41,791 nucleotides of DNA, taken from assembly GCA_003427395.1 (NCBI GenBank), contig BFEA01000298.1, positions 1,538,396-1,580,186 on the forward strand, given 5' to 3'. Below the pieces are notes generated by a model. It had not been told where the DNA came from, did not search any database, and saw only the letters and a list, made by a program, of their open reading frames with translations. The position numbers and the translations under genes were made by a program. Positions 10,227 through 19,400 of this stretch are shown one piece after another. Numbering within the stretch: the first letter of the stretch is position 1; each line of letters starts with the position of its first letter. Source of the DNA: Chara braunii. Lineage: Eukaryota > Streptophyta > Charophyceae > Charales > Characeae.

Positions 10227-10640
10227 TCAGAGGACGATCGATCGTCTCTCGAAATCCAGATTGGCTCTTAGGGCCACAAGAGCGGGAAGGTCGAAAAGGA
10301 CGTCGTAAGTATTTACGTCTAAGACCATGACATCTCCTAAAGCGTGCACCTTCCCTAATCGAAAAACAACGTTGGTCATCCGTCCCACCGTTTTGATCTT
10401 CTCCTCATCTGCTGACACGAGATGATATTTTTCTGTAAGCATGATTAGATCGTTCTTTCTTCCTGCTTTTTCAACTACCCGTAACGAGATAGCCAGAACG
10501 GTGGCTCCTGAATGGATAATGGCGTTGTACGAGATTCCCCATATCTCAATATCGCATTCGACGGATTTCCATCGGATCAGTTTAATCCGTAGGAAGTGAT
10601 CATCTTTCTGGATTAATCCTAATCGTATTGGATCTGAAGT
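10227..10640 (-). pseudogene. Retropepsin-like protease with altered active site
   Basis: Normally an aspartic protease that matures Gag-Pol. The frame reads IIHSGATVLAISLRVVEKAG where the family has a DSG(A/T/S) catalytic triad, so His (codon at 10512-10514) replaces the catalytic Asp. The C-terminal half, MVLDVNTYDVLFDLPALVAL, fits retroviral-type proteases. The frame is +1 relative to gag. The substitution would abolish activity, which fits a decayed copy. Confidence 0.75.
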
Positions 10641-10653
10641 TCCTGCTGCATTT

Positions 10654-11058
10654 TCATCTGGCGTGGGATTTTTCGCTTTTGTGCTCGTTGTTCGGGCAAG
10701 AGCGAATCGTTTTCGATTCGCTAAAACGATTCGCTCTGCAATGTTGCAGCGTTCGTTGGTTAGCTTGTTCCGATATCGAAAGTAGGTGACCGATCAGAAG
10801 AGGAATCCGATGATCTAAGGCTCGAACGATGTTTAAAACATCGATCTCCCCAGTGACGAAGGTGGGTCCTCCCGACTCCATTTCTCCTGGAGACGGTTGC
10901 CATTCCGCCACTTCTCTTTGTTCTGGCGCGGGTCTAATCGTTCCAATCATCCCAAGTCCTAGGTAGCCGAGTGTTACGTACTGATCTAACGGGATTAGTT
11001 CGGCAGCTTCCTCTATCGTAGCCAATGTGCTTCCGCCTCCTTCCATTTCTTTCATCAA
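10654..11058 (-). pseudogene. Gag-protease junction region
   Basis: Continues in the gag frame after a TGA at 11068, with no recognisable domain. Between roughly 10800 and 10650 the better-looking frame shifts by +1 into the protease. This region includes a strong inverted repeat at 10699-10737. Whether the shift is programmed or a mutation cannot be told from one copy. Confidence 0.5.
10699..10737 (-). other. 15-bp perfect inverted repeat at the gag-pol frame change
   Basis: AGAGCGAATCGTTTT (10699-10713) pairs with AAAACGATTCGCTCT (10723-10737) across a 9-nt loop, CGATTCGCT on the plus strand. It lies where the frame moves from gag to protease. Confidence 0.6.
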
Positions 11059-11067
11059 TGCCCCTAC

Positions 11068-12162
11068 TCATCCGGGTCCGTTGGCGATCGGGACCGCTAC
11101 TACTGGTGTGGCTCCGACTCGTTGCTGCGGGGGTCGATGAGGGCAATCTCGGGCTAGATGCCCTGGTTGGTGACACGTGTAGCAAACGTTCAGATTGCCT
11201 GGGATCCCAGCGGGAAGGGGTGTCGGAGCCAATCCGTGTTGAATTGGGGCGGCACGCATCGCTATTGAACGCATCGACCTCATCATTGCCTTTATTCGAG
11301 CGCTGTGTTCTCGTTGTTCCTTTTTGCTTTCTTGAATCAATGTCTTGGTTAGTTGTAATAGGGCGGAAGACTCGTTCGGTCGTGCGGGGGTTTCGATCGA
11401 TGGCGGGGGTGCAGTCATTATGGGCACGGGCACGATCGAAAGCACACTCGAGACTGGTCATTTGGGACTAATCTGTTCCAGATAGGTGACAGGGCCCGAT
11501 ACGAACCCCATGTTTTCAAATTTGTTCTGCAGTGCAGCCAACTCAGCTTTAGCTCTCGCTAGCTCGGACGAGTCTCCTTCCCTATGATAGTCTTCTCCCT
11601 CTAGGAAACTCGCAGCGAACTTTCGCTTCATTTCTTCTGCGGCTGCCGTGATCTGTTGCAGCGTGTGATTGATGGGGGAGAACTGTTTTCGCAGTTTCGC
11701 CGGCATCGTTCGGCTGCGAAGTCCATCGATGAACAAATCTCTACCTACTTGTTCGCCTCGTTCTGTTTTTACAAACATCCTATAGAATCGGTTTCGATAC
11801 TCGGTGACAGATTCGAGGGGTTTTTGAACTCGATCTTTGATCATAAAGAGAGCTTGTTCTGGGTGGATGTAATCGAATCGGTTCAAGAAATCTCGCTCGA
11901 ATGTCGGGAGATCGACCCACACATAGGTGCTAAACCAGTGATAGGCATCTTCTCCCAGTCGTGCAGGGATGTTCACTTGTGCCTCGTTATCATCGTACTG
12001 TTGAGCGCGGAGCGTGGCTAGCCATGCTCCAGCGAGATGATGTGAAATGTCGAACAGATAAAGGTCGGCCGGCGTCATAGGAACCCGTGCTCGTGGTACG
12101 GGTTGATTAGGATTCTGCTGGGGATTCGGGTTCTATTAGGGGTTCTGCTGATTAACATTCAT
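11068..12162 (-). pseudogene. Gag: capsid-like domain and CCHC zinc knuckle
   Basis: Forms the particle and packages element RNA. The likely start is the ATG at 12162, giving a Asn/Gln/Pro-rich leader interrupted by consecutive TAA and TAG codons (12133-12138). The capsid-like part (12078-11458) has the Retrotrans_gag pattern: HLAGAWLATLRAQ, ARLGEDAYHWFSTYVW, FERDFLNRFDY, VTEYRNRF and FIDGLRSRTMPAKL. After an in-frame TGA at 11458 the same frame continues to the nucleocapsid knuckle CYTCHQPGHLARDC, which fits C-x2-C-x4-H-x4-C. A further TGA ends it at 11068. Confidence 0.88.
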
Positions 12163-12288
12163 ATTGACCGTCCGTCAAGCCGCAGACCGGCTTTTGGTGA
12201 CGACGGGATCGCGTCGATGCGTGTTCCGGGGTCGAGGTCGTCCCCTGTTAGCCAGATCGCCCAGCTATGAGCCCTAGATCCCTGCCAC

Positions 12289-12307
12289 GTGTCGGGCTCC
12301 GATACCA
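12289..12307 (-). promoter_or_regulatory. Primer binding site, initiator Met tRNA type
   Basis: The minus strand reads TGGTATCGGAGCCCGACAC directly next to the 5' LTR. TGGTATCAGAGCC is the usual plant PBS complementary to the 3' end of initiator Met tRNA. One base differs in the first thirteen. Confidence 0.8.
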
Positions 12308-14744
12308 ACCTCACGCCCAACGCGACTTCCTGATCGGAGTGAGATGTGGGCCTGGAAGTGCGAAAAGGGGTGTGCGAAGGATTTTTGGGAAAGTGGGGGT
12401 GGAGTCCAAGGTCGGAACTGAGATCTCCTGTGGCAAAGTTTCAGGGGCATAGATGCAATAGGGTTAAGGGGGCGAGTTACTTCCGGTCTGAGGGCGATCG
12501 AGGTCGTGCAACATAAGGCAGATGGCATGCGTGGTGCATTCAGGGCCGTCCAATCCGTCTGTTTTGGGGGCGGCGGTTCGGGGAGAGGCCCGCCCGGGTT
12601 AGTTGTGTTCCCGATGAGTCGGACCTTTGGGTGCAGACACGTAGCGTCAGTCGTCGCGCGTTTGGGTTAGGCCCTCTAGTTTCAGGGGCTCGTCGGTTGT
12701 CACGTCGCCGGCAATTTTCGCAAGGCGTGCGGGGCCAGTACGGGGCGATGGAATTCCACGGAACCACCGTGAGTTGGTGATACGGGAGGAGAAGACGGAA
12801 GGGAGGGAAATTGGTAGAGATAACGACGAAGCCGGGGGATATGAAGTATTCCATGTTGTCCGAAGTGGGAAAATCGGGGCATCTCGGATCGTTGGTTGTG
12901 GCACAGTGAAACTCCCTGGGGCACAATCGATTATCGGTTAAGCAGATGAATTCCGGGTATCTTTGCCTAATACATTCTCTCACCCAAGGGTCGAAGTACT
13001 CTGAGTCCCAGGAACTCGGCATCTTATCATTGTAGTGTGATGGAATTCTTCCGCACGCGTCTAACCGGCAGGGGGATTTTCCGATGTGATATCGAAAACT
13101 CCTATCCGTTTAGGTGCGTGGGGGAAGGGAAATTCCCGCCTACCCGATATCGAAGGTGTCGAGTTCGTCAATGGACGCGAATCGGCGCGCGTGGATACGT
13201 GTAGGCTGCGCAGATAAGATCTTGCTTACACGCATCCCCGCGAGGTATTCGCTTGTTTCTGGACAAACAACTACCCAATCATCTAATCACCTCGTGATCC
13301 CGTACGCAATCGTTCCTGAGCATGCATGGTGCCATTACACATCAGGCATCGCAGCAACAGCAGTGGCTCAAAAATAATAAACGGCAATGGAAGTAATGAC
13401 GACTACGCAAAAGTTTCTACTATGCTCATGAGTGTATCAAAATGACAAGTAAAGGCAAGGACCAGACAAAGGAAAAGCAACAGACATGACATTCATTCAT
13501 CCATTCATTCGACAAAACGCACAACAAACGAGATCGAGATCAATCGCAGAACGAGTGTGGGCCGAAACAAAGCCAAGATTCCGAAAACAAAAGAAAACAG
13601 GCGAGTCGCCCTAAGCCGAGATCAAAATTTATATACAAAAGCAAAGAGGGAGAAAAGACAAAGAAAACTGCAAATCCACGTCCATCAACCTTAACTCCCT
13701 CTTCCTCTCCCTCTCTCTCCGATGCGGACAGTCCGTCGTCACGCACCAACCCACGAAGTCGTCATCCCGCTTAGTCCTCATGCACCCGTCAGGTTCGCCC
13801 GCGCGCTACAGTCCGTCGTAGCCCCACGCGTCAACTCCGCGCATTCGGCACCAGCTCGTCGGGTCGCCCGACTCCCAGTTCAACTCACCTCTTACTTCGC
13901 TCGTGAGCCGACCCTCACTGATCGCGCTACCCCGAGCTTCCAACAGCTGGTTAAGAGAGCTATCTAATCGCGCAGCCAGAATTTATAGCGTGCATGCATG
14001 CGTGAAGAACACGGAATTGCAAGGACTTAGAAAGGAGATTAGGAGAGGGAGCGCCTACATTTTGCATGGCCAGACCGCGGCGTGGGGGACTAAGCCACTC
14101 TCCACACATCGATCCGATCATGCAGGCCGCGGGCTAACTGGGCACAGCAAAAGGGAAAGGGAGAGCAGGAAAGCCGAAGCTCAAGAAGAAAGATACAGTT
14201 ACAATGGCACCCGCCTAAAAATTACGGTTACTTGCAAGATTAAGGGCGCCGACTAATCAGAGGCTCCGCTGCAGCCGCAAAAAAAAGCGCGCAAGAAGGA
14301 CGACGCGCGGCAAAAGAAATCCCGAATTCCTAAATTCCTAGCTAATGCAAAAAGAAGCACAAATTCCGAAAAGAAAATCCAAAGTTCCGAGAGCCATCAA
14401 GGCTCGACAAGATTCAAAAAAGAAATTTAAAAAGAACGAAGCAAAATTCTCGCGCGCCGTCCGCGCCTAAAACCCGACAACAGAACAAGAAAGACGCGAT
14501 GTCAAACATTATTATTCGCGCCTTTGCCGGCGCGACAGCCACTCAATGCATTTAGTTCTCAGGACTTGCCCGGCCCTGAACCCAGCCGTCCGAAAAGAAA
14601 CGACGCAAAAAGACGAAATAGCGAGGACACTGATGCAATTTCCCTTCAATCCCGATCTCCCGTAATTGGCCCAACCTTCCCATCTTTAGACCCCTCATTG
14701 TCATCGCGCAGAAAATCGCGCGGAATAGAAATTGGTCCGTCACA
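12308..14744 (-). repeat. 5' LTR of the gypsy element
   Basis: 2437 bp, collinear with the 3' LTR. Its outer end TGTGAC is intact. Its inner end stops at GAGGT, immediately followed by the primer site, and lacks the GGGGTGTCACA end that the 3' LTR has. The shared TTGG on both sides of the missing bases suggests a small deletion between direct repeats. Confidence 0.88.
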
Positions 14745-14748
14745 CACC
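14745..14748. repeat. Target site duplication CACC (right)
   Basis: Right partner of the 4-bp duplication at 1553-1556. Confidence 0.6.
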
Positions 14749-15003
14749 GTCCTGAATAAGAAAGTGGTGGTTTGTCTTGGTGGTCGGCTGGTGAGCGCAA
14801 GAACCGGTGAGGTCCCGTAGCGGGTGACGTTGGGACGACGCTTGTGGAGCAAGACCCGTGGGCGGACACCTTCTCGTCCGACTGGGGGAGGAGACCTTGG
14901 AAACTTTCGAGATGTCGGGGCCCCCGACACTCTCCACTCGACACAAAATCGCGACAATTCTCCGTCCCGCAGGACTTTTCCAGGCCGTGAACGAAATGAA
15001 AAC
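14749..15003. other. Intergenic, no gene
   Basis: Between the gypsy right flank and the long retroposon. I see no supported coding region or repeat partner in the window. Confidence 0.4.
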
Positions 15004-15014
15004 GGATTCCTGGC
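15004..15014. repeat. Target site duplication, left, of copy 1
   Basis: GGATTCCTGGC, repeated exactly at 16148-16158 after the A-rich tail. Confidence 0.8.
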
Positions 15015-15021
15015 GTCCAAT

Positions 15022-15094
15022 TGATGTAGCTCAGTGGTTAGAGCACCAGTTGGAAATGCGCATTGTGGTCTGAGGTTGCGGGTTCGAAACTCAA
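15022..15094 (+). other. tRNA-like head 1 (pol III A and B boxes)
   Basis: TAGCTCAGTGG (15027-15037) matches the A box and GGTTCGAAACT (15081-15091) the B box of tRNA promoters. Spacing is right for a tRNA. It is part of the retroposon, not a working tRNA gene, since no acceptor stem closes cleanly. Confidence 0.8.
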
Positions 15095-15304
15095 TTGCAG
15101 CCTTGCGCATGGACACCGGCAGAGCGTTAGAATGACGGGCTGACGCACGGTAAGCTTATACAGACACTGCCTGCGCACCACCCAAGGGTTGTCCATGGTG
15201 TTGTATGTCACGTCTTGATACAGCGTGGGTTGCTTGTGGCTGTTTCTCGTGGTTGTTCTGTTGATCCCCCCAGTCTGGCATATCACACACAGGGGCCGTT
15301 TGCA

Positions 15305-15372
15305 ATTGTTGCTCAATTGGTAGAGTCTTCAGGTCACATGTCATAGATCACCGGTTCGAGTCTGGCTTGGGA
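15305..15372 (+). other. tRNA-like head 2 (pol III A and B boxes)
   Basis: TTGCTCAATTGG (15309-15320) matches the A box and GGTTCGAGTCT (15353-15363) the B box. It lies about 280 nt after head 1. The corresponding position in copy 2 keeps the B box (GAGTTCGAGCTTGG) with a decayed A box. Confidence 0.7.
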
Positions 15373-16147
15373 CTTTCGGGGGGGTTCTTGTCCAGCTTGG
15401 CCTGTCATCTCTTCAAAACTAACACATAGTTCCCTCTACATAGTACGGCACATCTCCGGCCTTCGGGCACATACATCTTGCTATACAGTTACACAGAGCA
15501 CACATAGCCTTTGGGCAGATACAAAACACATGGCCTTATGGGCTCATACAAACATACATAGCCTCTGGGCACATACACAGACACACAACTACGATACTGG
15601 GCTGGGGGGGTCTATCAGGTATATGACGGGGTCTACTCACGCATGGCTTAGCTCTAGGGTAGGTAGGGATATAAGTCGCTCCAGCTAGTCTGAGTTCCGC
15701 CTAACCTTGGGTAAGCTAGGGAAAGGACGGTAGGATGTGTCCGTGGGCGCTGGTCTGCCTTGCTTAGGTAATCCTGCTGGGTAGACTCTCTGAATTGGGC
15801 CTGTAGAAGATTGGATGAGCCTGGCGTCCGAAGTTCCCGTACGGCAAGGTTCGTCCGCTTCCGCTTCCATCAGGGCTGGGAGGTTGGTCCAGCCTTGGTG
15901 CTTGTCACTACTGTCTGGTCCAAGTTGCCCTCGATACTGGTAGCGTGATGGTCCTGAGTGCTGGTCACACTGAGGTAGGATAGTAGGGACAGGGGGTGCG
16001 CTAGGAGTATTAACTGGGGATGGGTATGGTAGGTGGCCTACCCTGTCAGGACAACCATTGGCTGCCACTACCAGCAATCACCACGGGTCTGGTCCTTGGC
16101 CTCTACAACACCCTGGGCTTTTGGGGAAAAAAAAAAGAAAAAGAAAG

Positions 16148-16158
16148 GGATTCCTGGC
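16148..16158. repeat. Target site duplication, right, of copy 1
   Basis: GGATTCCTGGC, partner of 15004-15014. Confidence 0.8.
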
Positions 16159-17013
16159 CTCTTCCAGGCCAAAAAAAGGGGGCTGTGGGGTCCTGGGAAA
16201 CAGTTCCGCGGAATAAATTGCAACTTACCAGGACCTCTTCCGTGGGTGGTGGGGTCCCGGAAACAGTTCTGCGGCAAAGTTTTTCCTTTCCGCATTCCTG
16301 TGGGATCCAGGCCTAAGCCATCGATGTTTTCCTATTTGTGGTACCTCCCCGCCCGTCGACATGGACAGGGGGACACCTGGCATATCCTTATGTTTTGAGG
16401 CATAGTAGTTTTTTTTGTTTTTTTGAAGTAAGCTATATTCTCCTCTCATCTATCTCATCTTCTTGCCAGTACTCATCTATCTCACCCTCTTGCTAGTCTA
16501 TGTATAGTACGGGGGAACACCAACCAACCCGGATCTCTCCCTAGCCCGCGGGGTAGGTTGGCACCACAGCGTGGTGCAAGAGCAAGGGGTAGAGGGAGGT
16601 GCAGTGACTGGCTATTGCTCGGCGCTAGCACCGCCGATTCCCCCCATCGGCAATGCCTGCCTACCCCTCATCACCGTGATGAGGGACTACTATTCCATTT
16701 CTCAACAATTTAACTTGTTTTCTTCATTACAAAGTGAACAGGACCCAGCCACTAGGCACACGCCGCGCTAGCGCTAGCGCCCCGTAGCTGACCAACCGGC
16801 GAGGCCCGGTTGCTACTCAGCTCGACCAGCTTCAGGAAGTTTGCTTCCTGTTCGCTGGGCCTGTGCGCGCACCAGACAGACACGTGGCAGTGGCTGCNCT
16901 GCTTGCTACCTGTGTGGTGACGTGGTTCCCCTGTGGTGCGTGGACAGGGGCAGCGCCNGCCGTGTGGAATTAACGNTCAAGTGACAACAGCGGCGTGAAT
17001 CCTCGGGAGAGAC
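16159..17013. other. Intergenic; hairpin-rich 16561-16850
   Basis: No gene is supported. Five perfect palindromes or hairpins occur in 300 bp: GCACCAC/GTGGTGC (16561-16577), GCCGAT/ATCGGC (16633-16651), CCCTCATCA/TGATGAGGG (16665-16685), the 16-nt palindrome GCGCTAGCGCTAGCGC (16765-16780), and CAGGAAG/CTTCCTG (16833-16850). A T-rich tract lies near 16411-16426. Confidence 0.55.
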
Positions 17014-17913
17014 ATGGATTCTAAGGATGACTTACAACGTGGTGCGGCGGTTTGGCTGGAGCTCTTGGAGGTAGGCGGTCAGCTTCTGCGGGCGCTTGTC
17101 GGGAGGATGTCTATGCAGCTGCAGAAGGGGTCTGAGGTTGACGGGGGGGCAATCTCGTTGACCGCTTGGTTGGCAGACATCAATCAAGACATGCTGGACA
17201 TCATCTGGGAGCTGGAGGCGGGGCCGGATCCCCAGCTCGATGCCCTCATTGATTGGGGGCGGGCGGATGCTCTGATGGATGTCTGTAACTCCCTTTTCGC
17301 CCAGGGATCTCATTTACGTGACCAACTCGAGGCTCGCGCCATGGGAGTGGGTGGAGGTTTTGTTCCCACCATCAATCCTCCCGATGAGGGATCTACCAGT
17401 GATGAAGGCACTGCCACTGCTACGGCCTTTCCCGCCATCCTTCCTCACAATACCACAATCAATTCAACATCAACCATACTACTGGACGGGGGTGACAACA
17501 ACATCCGCTATTCTGTTAACCAAGATGATGATGACGACTGCGGCTATCACGGTGACGACGACGATGGCATTTCAGCCCAAGCGCGCCGCGGCAGGGGAAG
17601 ACTGCAACACGGATTTGTCATCTCCTCCCCCCCCTCCGATTGCGATGCTGCTCATCTCATTTTTTGCAACGACAGCAACAATACTGTTCTTACTGACACT
17701 GCCAATACCAATACCAACAACAATAACAACAATTGCATCAACAACAACCCCAATCACCACGCGGACGTTGGTGATGCTCAAGGGAACAGCGGGTTGCGCT
17801 NTAGCATCGGGGTGGCTGTGCTTCTCATCGTTGCGAGGGATNCAGTTTTTTTTCTCGCCACCCTTCATATGGGTTTCTTCTGTATGGTTTGGAGGCGGAT
17901 CGGGGTGGGCTAG
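17014..17913 (+). CDS. Unrecognised family, Asn-rich tail, paralogue 1
   Basis: An open frame of 299 residues, MDSKDDLQRGAAVW at the start. Residues 1-115 look like a helical domain and align with the second locus at 29615-30502. Shared features are QRG-x3-W near the start, then E-x-DGGA, IIWEL, and a Cys-x-x-(I/L)F-x-x-G block. Residues 120-260 are low complexity: Asp-rich (DDDDDCGYHGDDDDG) and Asn-rich (NTNTNNNNNNCINNN). Two ambiguous bases fall near the 3' end, and the last 40 residues may be intron or UTR read-through. I do not recognise the family; it could be host or transposon-derived. Confidence 0.55.
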   Translation: MDSKDDLQRGAAVWLELLEVGGQLLRALVGRMSMQLQKGSEVDGGAISLTAWLADINQDMLDIIWELEAGPDPQLDALIDWGRADALMDVCNSLFAQGSHLRDQLEARAMGVGGGFVPTINPPDEGSTSDEGTATATAFPAILPHNTTINSTSTILLDGGDNNIRYSVNQDDDDDCGYHGDDDDGISAQARRGRGRLQHGFVISSPPSDCDAAHLIFCNDSNNTVLTDTANTNTNNNNNNCINNNPNHHADVGDAQGNSGLRXSIGVAVLLIVARDXVFFLATLHMGFFCMVWRRIGVG

Positions 17914-17956
17914 ATGGATTGCTATTGCCTGGCCTGCAATACTGCTCACTAGGTGA

Positions 17957-18050
17957 GGGGGTTTCGTTTGCTACGATTGCTGCCTCGCTTGGTCCAACCT
18001 CTCGGTTAGGGTTTCGTTTGCTTTGATTACTGCGCTGTTTGGTGTAATGT
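17957..18050. repeat. Diverged tandem duplication, about 50 bp
   Basis: GGTTTCGTTTGCT followed by GATT-x-CTGC occurs at about 17959 and 18008. The two units are similar across about 43 bp. Confidence 0.6.
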
Positions 18051-18400
18051 CTTTCTTTNATTGATGCGGCCTGGCCAGGAGGTCAATCCTTCNCATGAGT
18101 TGGGAAGTAATCAATGCCTCCGTTTCCCTTTTTTGGAGATATAGGTGAGATTCGAATATACATACAACGGATTGAATGAGAACTGTGAGACTTCTACACA
18201 TTAGTACCTGGGCTCAATTTCCAGGTCATTTACATCAATGATTGGGTTTCATGTCTTGGTATGATCGATAGGATTTGCGCTCGTATGGGAGAGACTGTAG
18301 ATCANGTGGAGTTTTTCATCATATCACATATACTGATCAACAACAACACATATAGACTGTATTGAATGCATAGCAAGTGACATCGACATGTTTCTGTAAA
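18051..18400. other. Intergenic, no gene
   Basis: No supported feature; includes isolated ambiguous bases at 18059, 18093 and 18305. Confidence 0.4.
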
Positions 18401-18424
18401 GGGACGCTGGACCCGTTTTCCAGC
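18401..18424 (+). repeat. Extra 5' module of the short hairpin retroposon
   Basis: GGGACGCTGGACCCG and TTTTCCAGC, the first stem-loop of the short family, occurs alone 48 bp upstream of a complete copy at 18449. A similar doubled arrangement exists at 19897 and 21264 when the later insertion is removed. Confidence 0.65.
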
Positions 18425-18448
18425 TGATACACATCATATCAGTGTACA

Positions 18449-18607
18449 GGGACGCTGGACCCGATTTCCAGCAGGTGCAGCTCCCCACTAATAGATGGAG
18501 CCTTCGACGTGGGGACCTACTTACCGGGGGTGCTCTTATCACCCCGGTAAGCAGGTTTTCTGCATAAGAAGTTTTACCAAAAAAAAAAAAAAAAAAAAAA
18601 AAAAAAA
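18449..18607 (+). mobile_element. Short hairpin-tailed retroposon, with poly(A)
   Basis: Starts GGGACGCTGGACCCG. Three helices can be drawn: GCTGGA/TCCAGC, GCTCC/GGAGC around CCACTAATAGAT, and a terminal hairpin CTTACCGGGG (18520-18529) with CCCCGGTAAG (18542-18551) enclosing GTGCTCTTATCA. A poly(A) of nearly 30 ends the copy. No target duplication was found. Confidence 0.75.
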
Positions 18608-19247
18608 CAAATTGAACAGGACCTCTGTACGTAACTGTCCCTCTTCTTTCTATTTTCCCCCCTCTCCGACGAGGAGAGGTAACGGTCCGTCTAGTTTATG
18701 TTCTTGGCGGCCTTCATATTTGACCCTGATCAGGTGTCGCAGTATTCTAGATGCGATCAGCCAGGTGGCCCAGGCTGGCTCTGACGCTCCGAATGCCCAA
18801 CCGGACAGCCTGGGTGGGCCAGTTCGAAGCAGCGTCCAGGGCAGACCCAACGCATAATGAAAAAGAAACAAAAAGAAATCAAAATTTGGGCACCAGATAG
18901 GTTTTTGTAGAATTGCAATAGAATATATATTGTGGTTGAGGGTCACTTCTAGAATTGGCTTCAACGTTTGAGCTGCCAGTGGACAGGCCAGCCATTGGGA
19001 AACCCCATTCAGGTTAACAAGGGGCCGCGGAAGAATTGGTACCCTGTCAGAAAATGCTGGCGGCGCCAGAGAAATTGCGTGCCAGCAATGGTTTGGATTT
19101 CTTAAACCACCAGTACCTCCTAGTCTCTCTTTCCTGAGTTGGATTCCTGCTGCTCACCAGAAGAAAATGAAGGGCATTTTTTTTTCCTGTTTGGCTGGTG
19201 CTGATAGCCAATTGGATCAGGTAGTCCAAATCCCTGGAGATCACGTT
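18608..19247. other. Intergenic, no gene
   Basis: No supported coding region or RNA. Confidence 0.4.
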
Positions 19248-19400
19248 GTTTTTTGGTTTTGTTTTTTTGTTTCTTTTTCTTCACATCATGTTGTAAGGAC
19301 ACTATCATGAGGGGGCCACATGGACTGAGGTCTTGCTGGGTGGATGGCTCCAGCCTATTGGTGGGGAGTGGCACCTGCTGCAAACCAGGTCCAGCGTCCC
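19248..19400 (-). mobile_element. Short hairpin-tailed retroposon, diverged copy
   Basis: The minus strand reads GGGACGCTGGACCTGG, then CAGCAGGTGCCACTCCCCAC and CAATAGGCTGGAGCC. The tail is A-rich on the minus strand (T-rich at 19248-19280). The terminal hairpin has decayed relative to the other copies. Confidence 0.65.

Larger units (their letters stand above)
1557..14744 (-). mobile_element. Ty3/gypsy LTR retrotransposon, complete but decayed
   Basis: Two long direct repeats (1557-3982 and 12308-14744) bracket a minus-strand gag-pol. The outer ends read TGTGAC (at 14744 on the minus strand) and GTCACA (at 1557), a perfect 6-bp inverted terminus, and the flanks carry a 4-bp duplication CACC (1553-1556 and 14745-14748). 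Internal order in the coding direction is PBS, gag with CCHC, protease, RT, RNase H, PHD-like finger, integrase, two extra ORFs, 3' LTR. The order RT-RNaseH-integrase defines Ty3/gypsy. At about 13.2 kb it is long for the family, because of the 2.4-kb LTRs and the extra ORFs. Many nonsense codons and frame changes show that this copy is not autonomous. I found no convincing polypurine tract beside the 3' LTR. Confidence 0.92.
15015..16147 (+). mobile_element. Long tRNA-headed retroposon, copy 1
   Basis: About 1.13 kb, starting GTCCAATTGATGTAGCTCAG and ending in an A-rich tail (16127-16146). It is flanked by the 11-bp duplication GGATTCCTGGC (15004-15014 and 16148-16158), which shows target-primed insertion. 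It carries two tRNA-like promoter heads, a run of internal repeats with GCCTTCGGGC-type hairpins (about 15450-15600), and a unique body. It aligns through its length with the minus-strand copy at 19933-21224. No long ORF is shared between copies, so it is non-autonomous. Most SINEs are 100-500 bp, so this is unusually long. Confidence 0.85.

Noticed and set aside
10934-11461. 175-residue minus-strand frame overlapping gag
   Set aside because: Out of frame with the gag CCHC domain and without its own motifs.
15022-15094. Genuine tRNA gene
   Set aside because: The A and B boxes are good but the acceptor stem does not close, and the segment is the head of a repeated retroposon.
15450-15600. CRISPR-like array
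   Set aside because: The repeats are irregular in length and spacing, lie inside a retroposon, and the context is eukaryotic.
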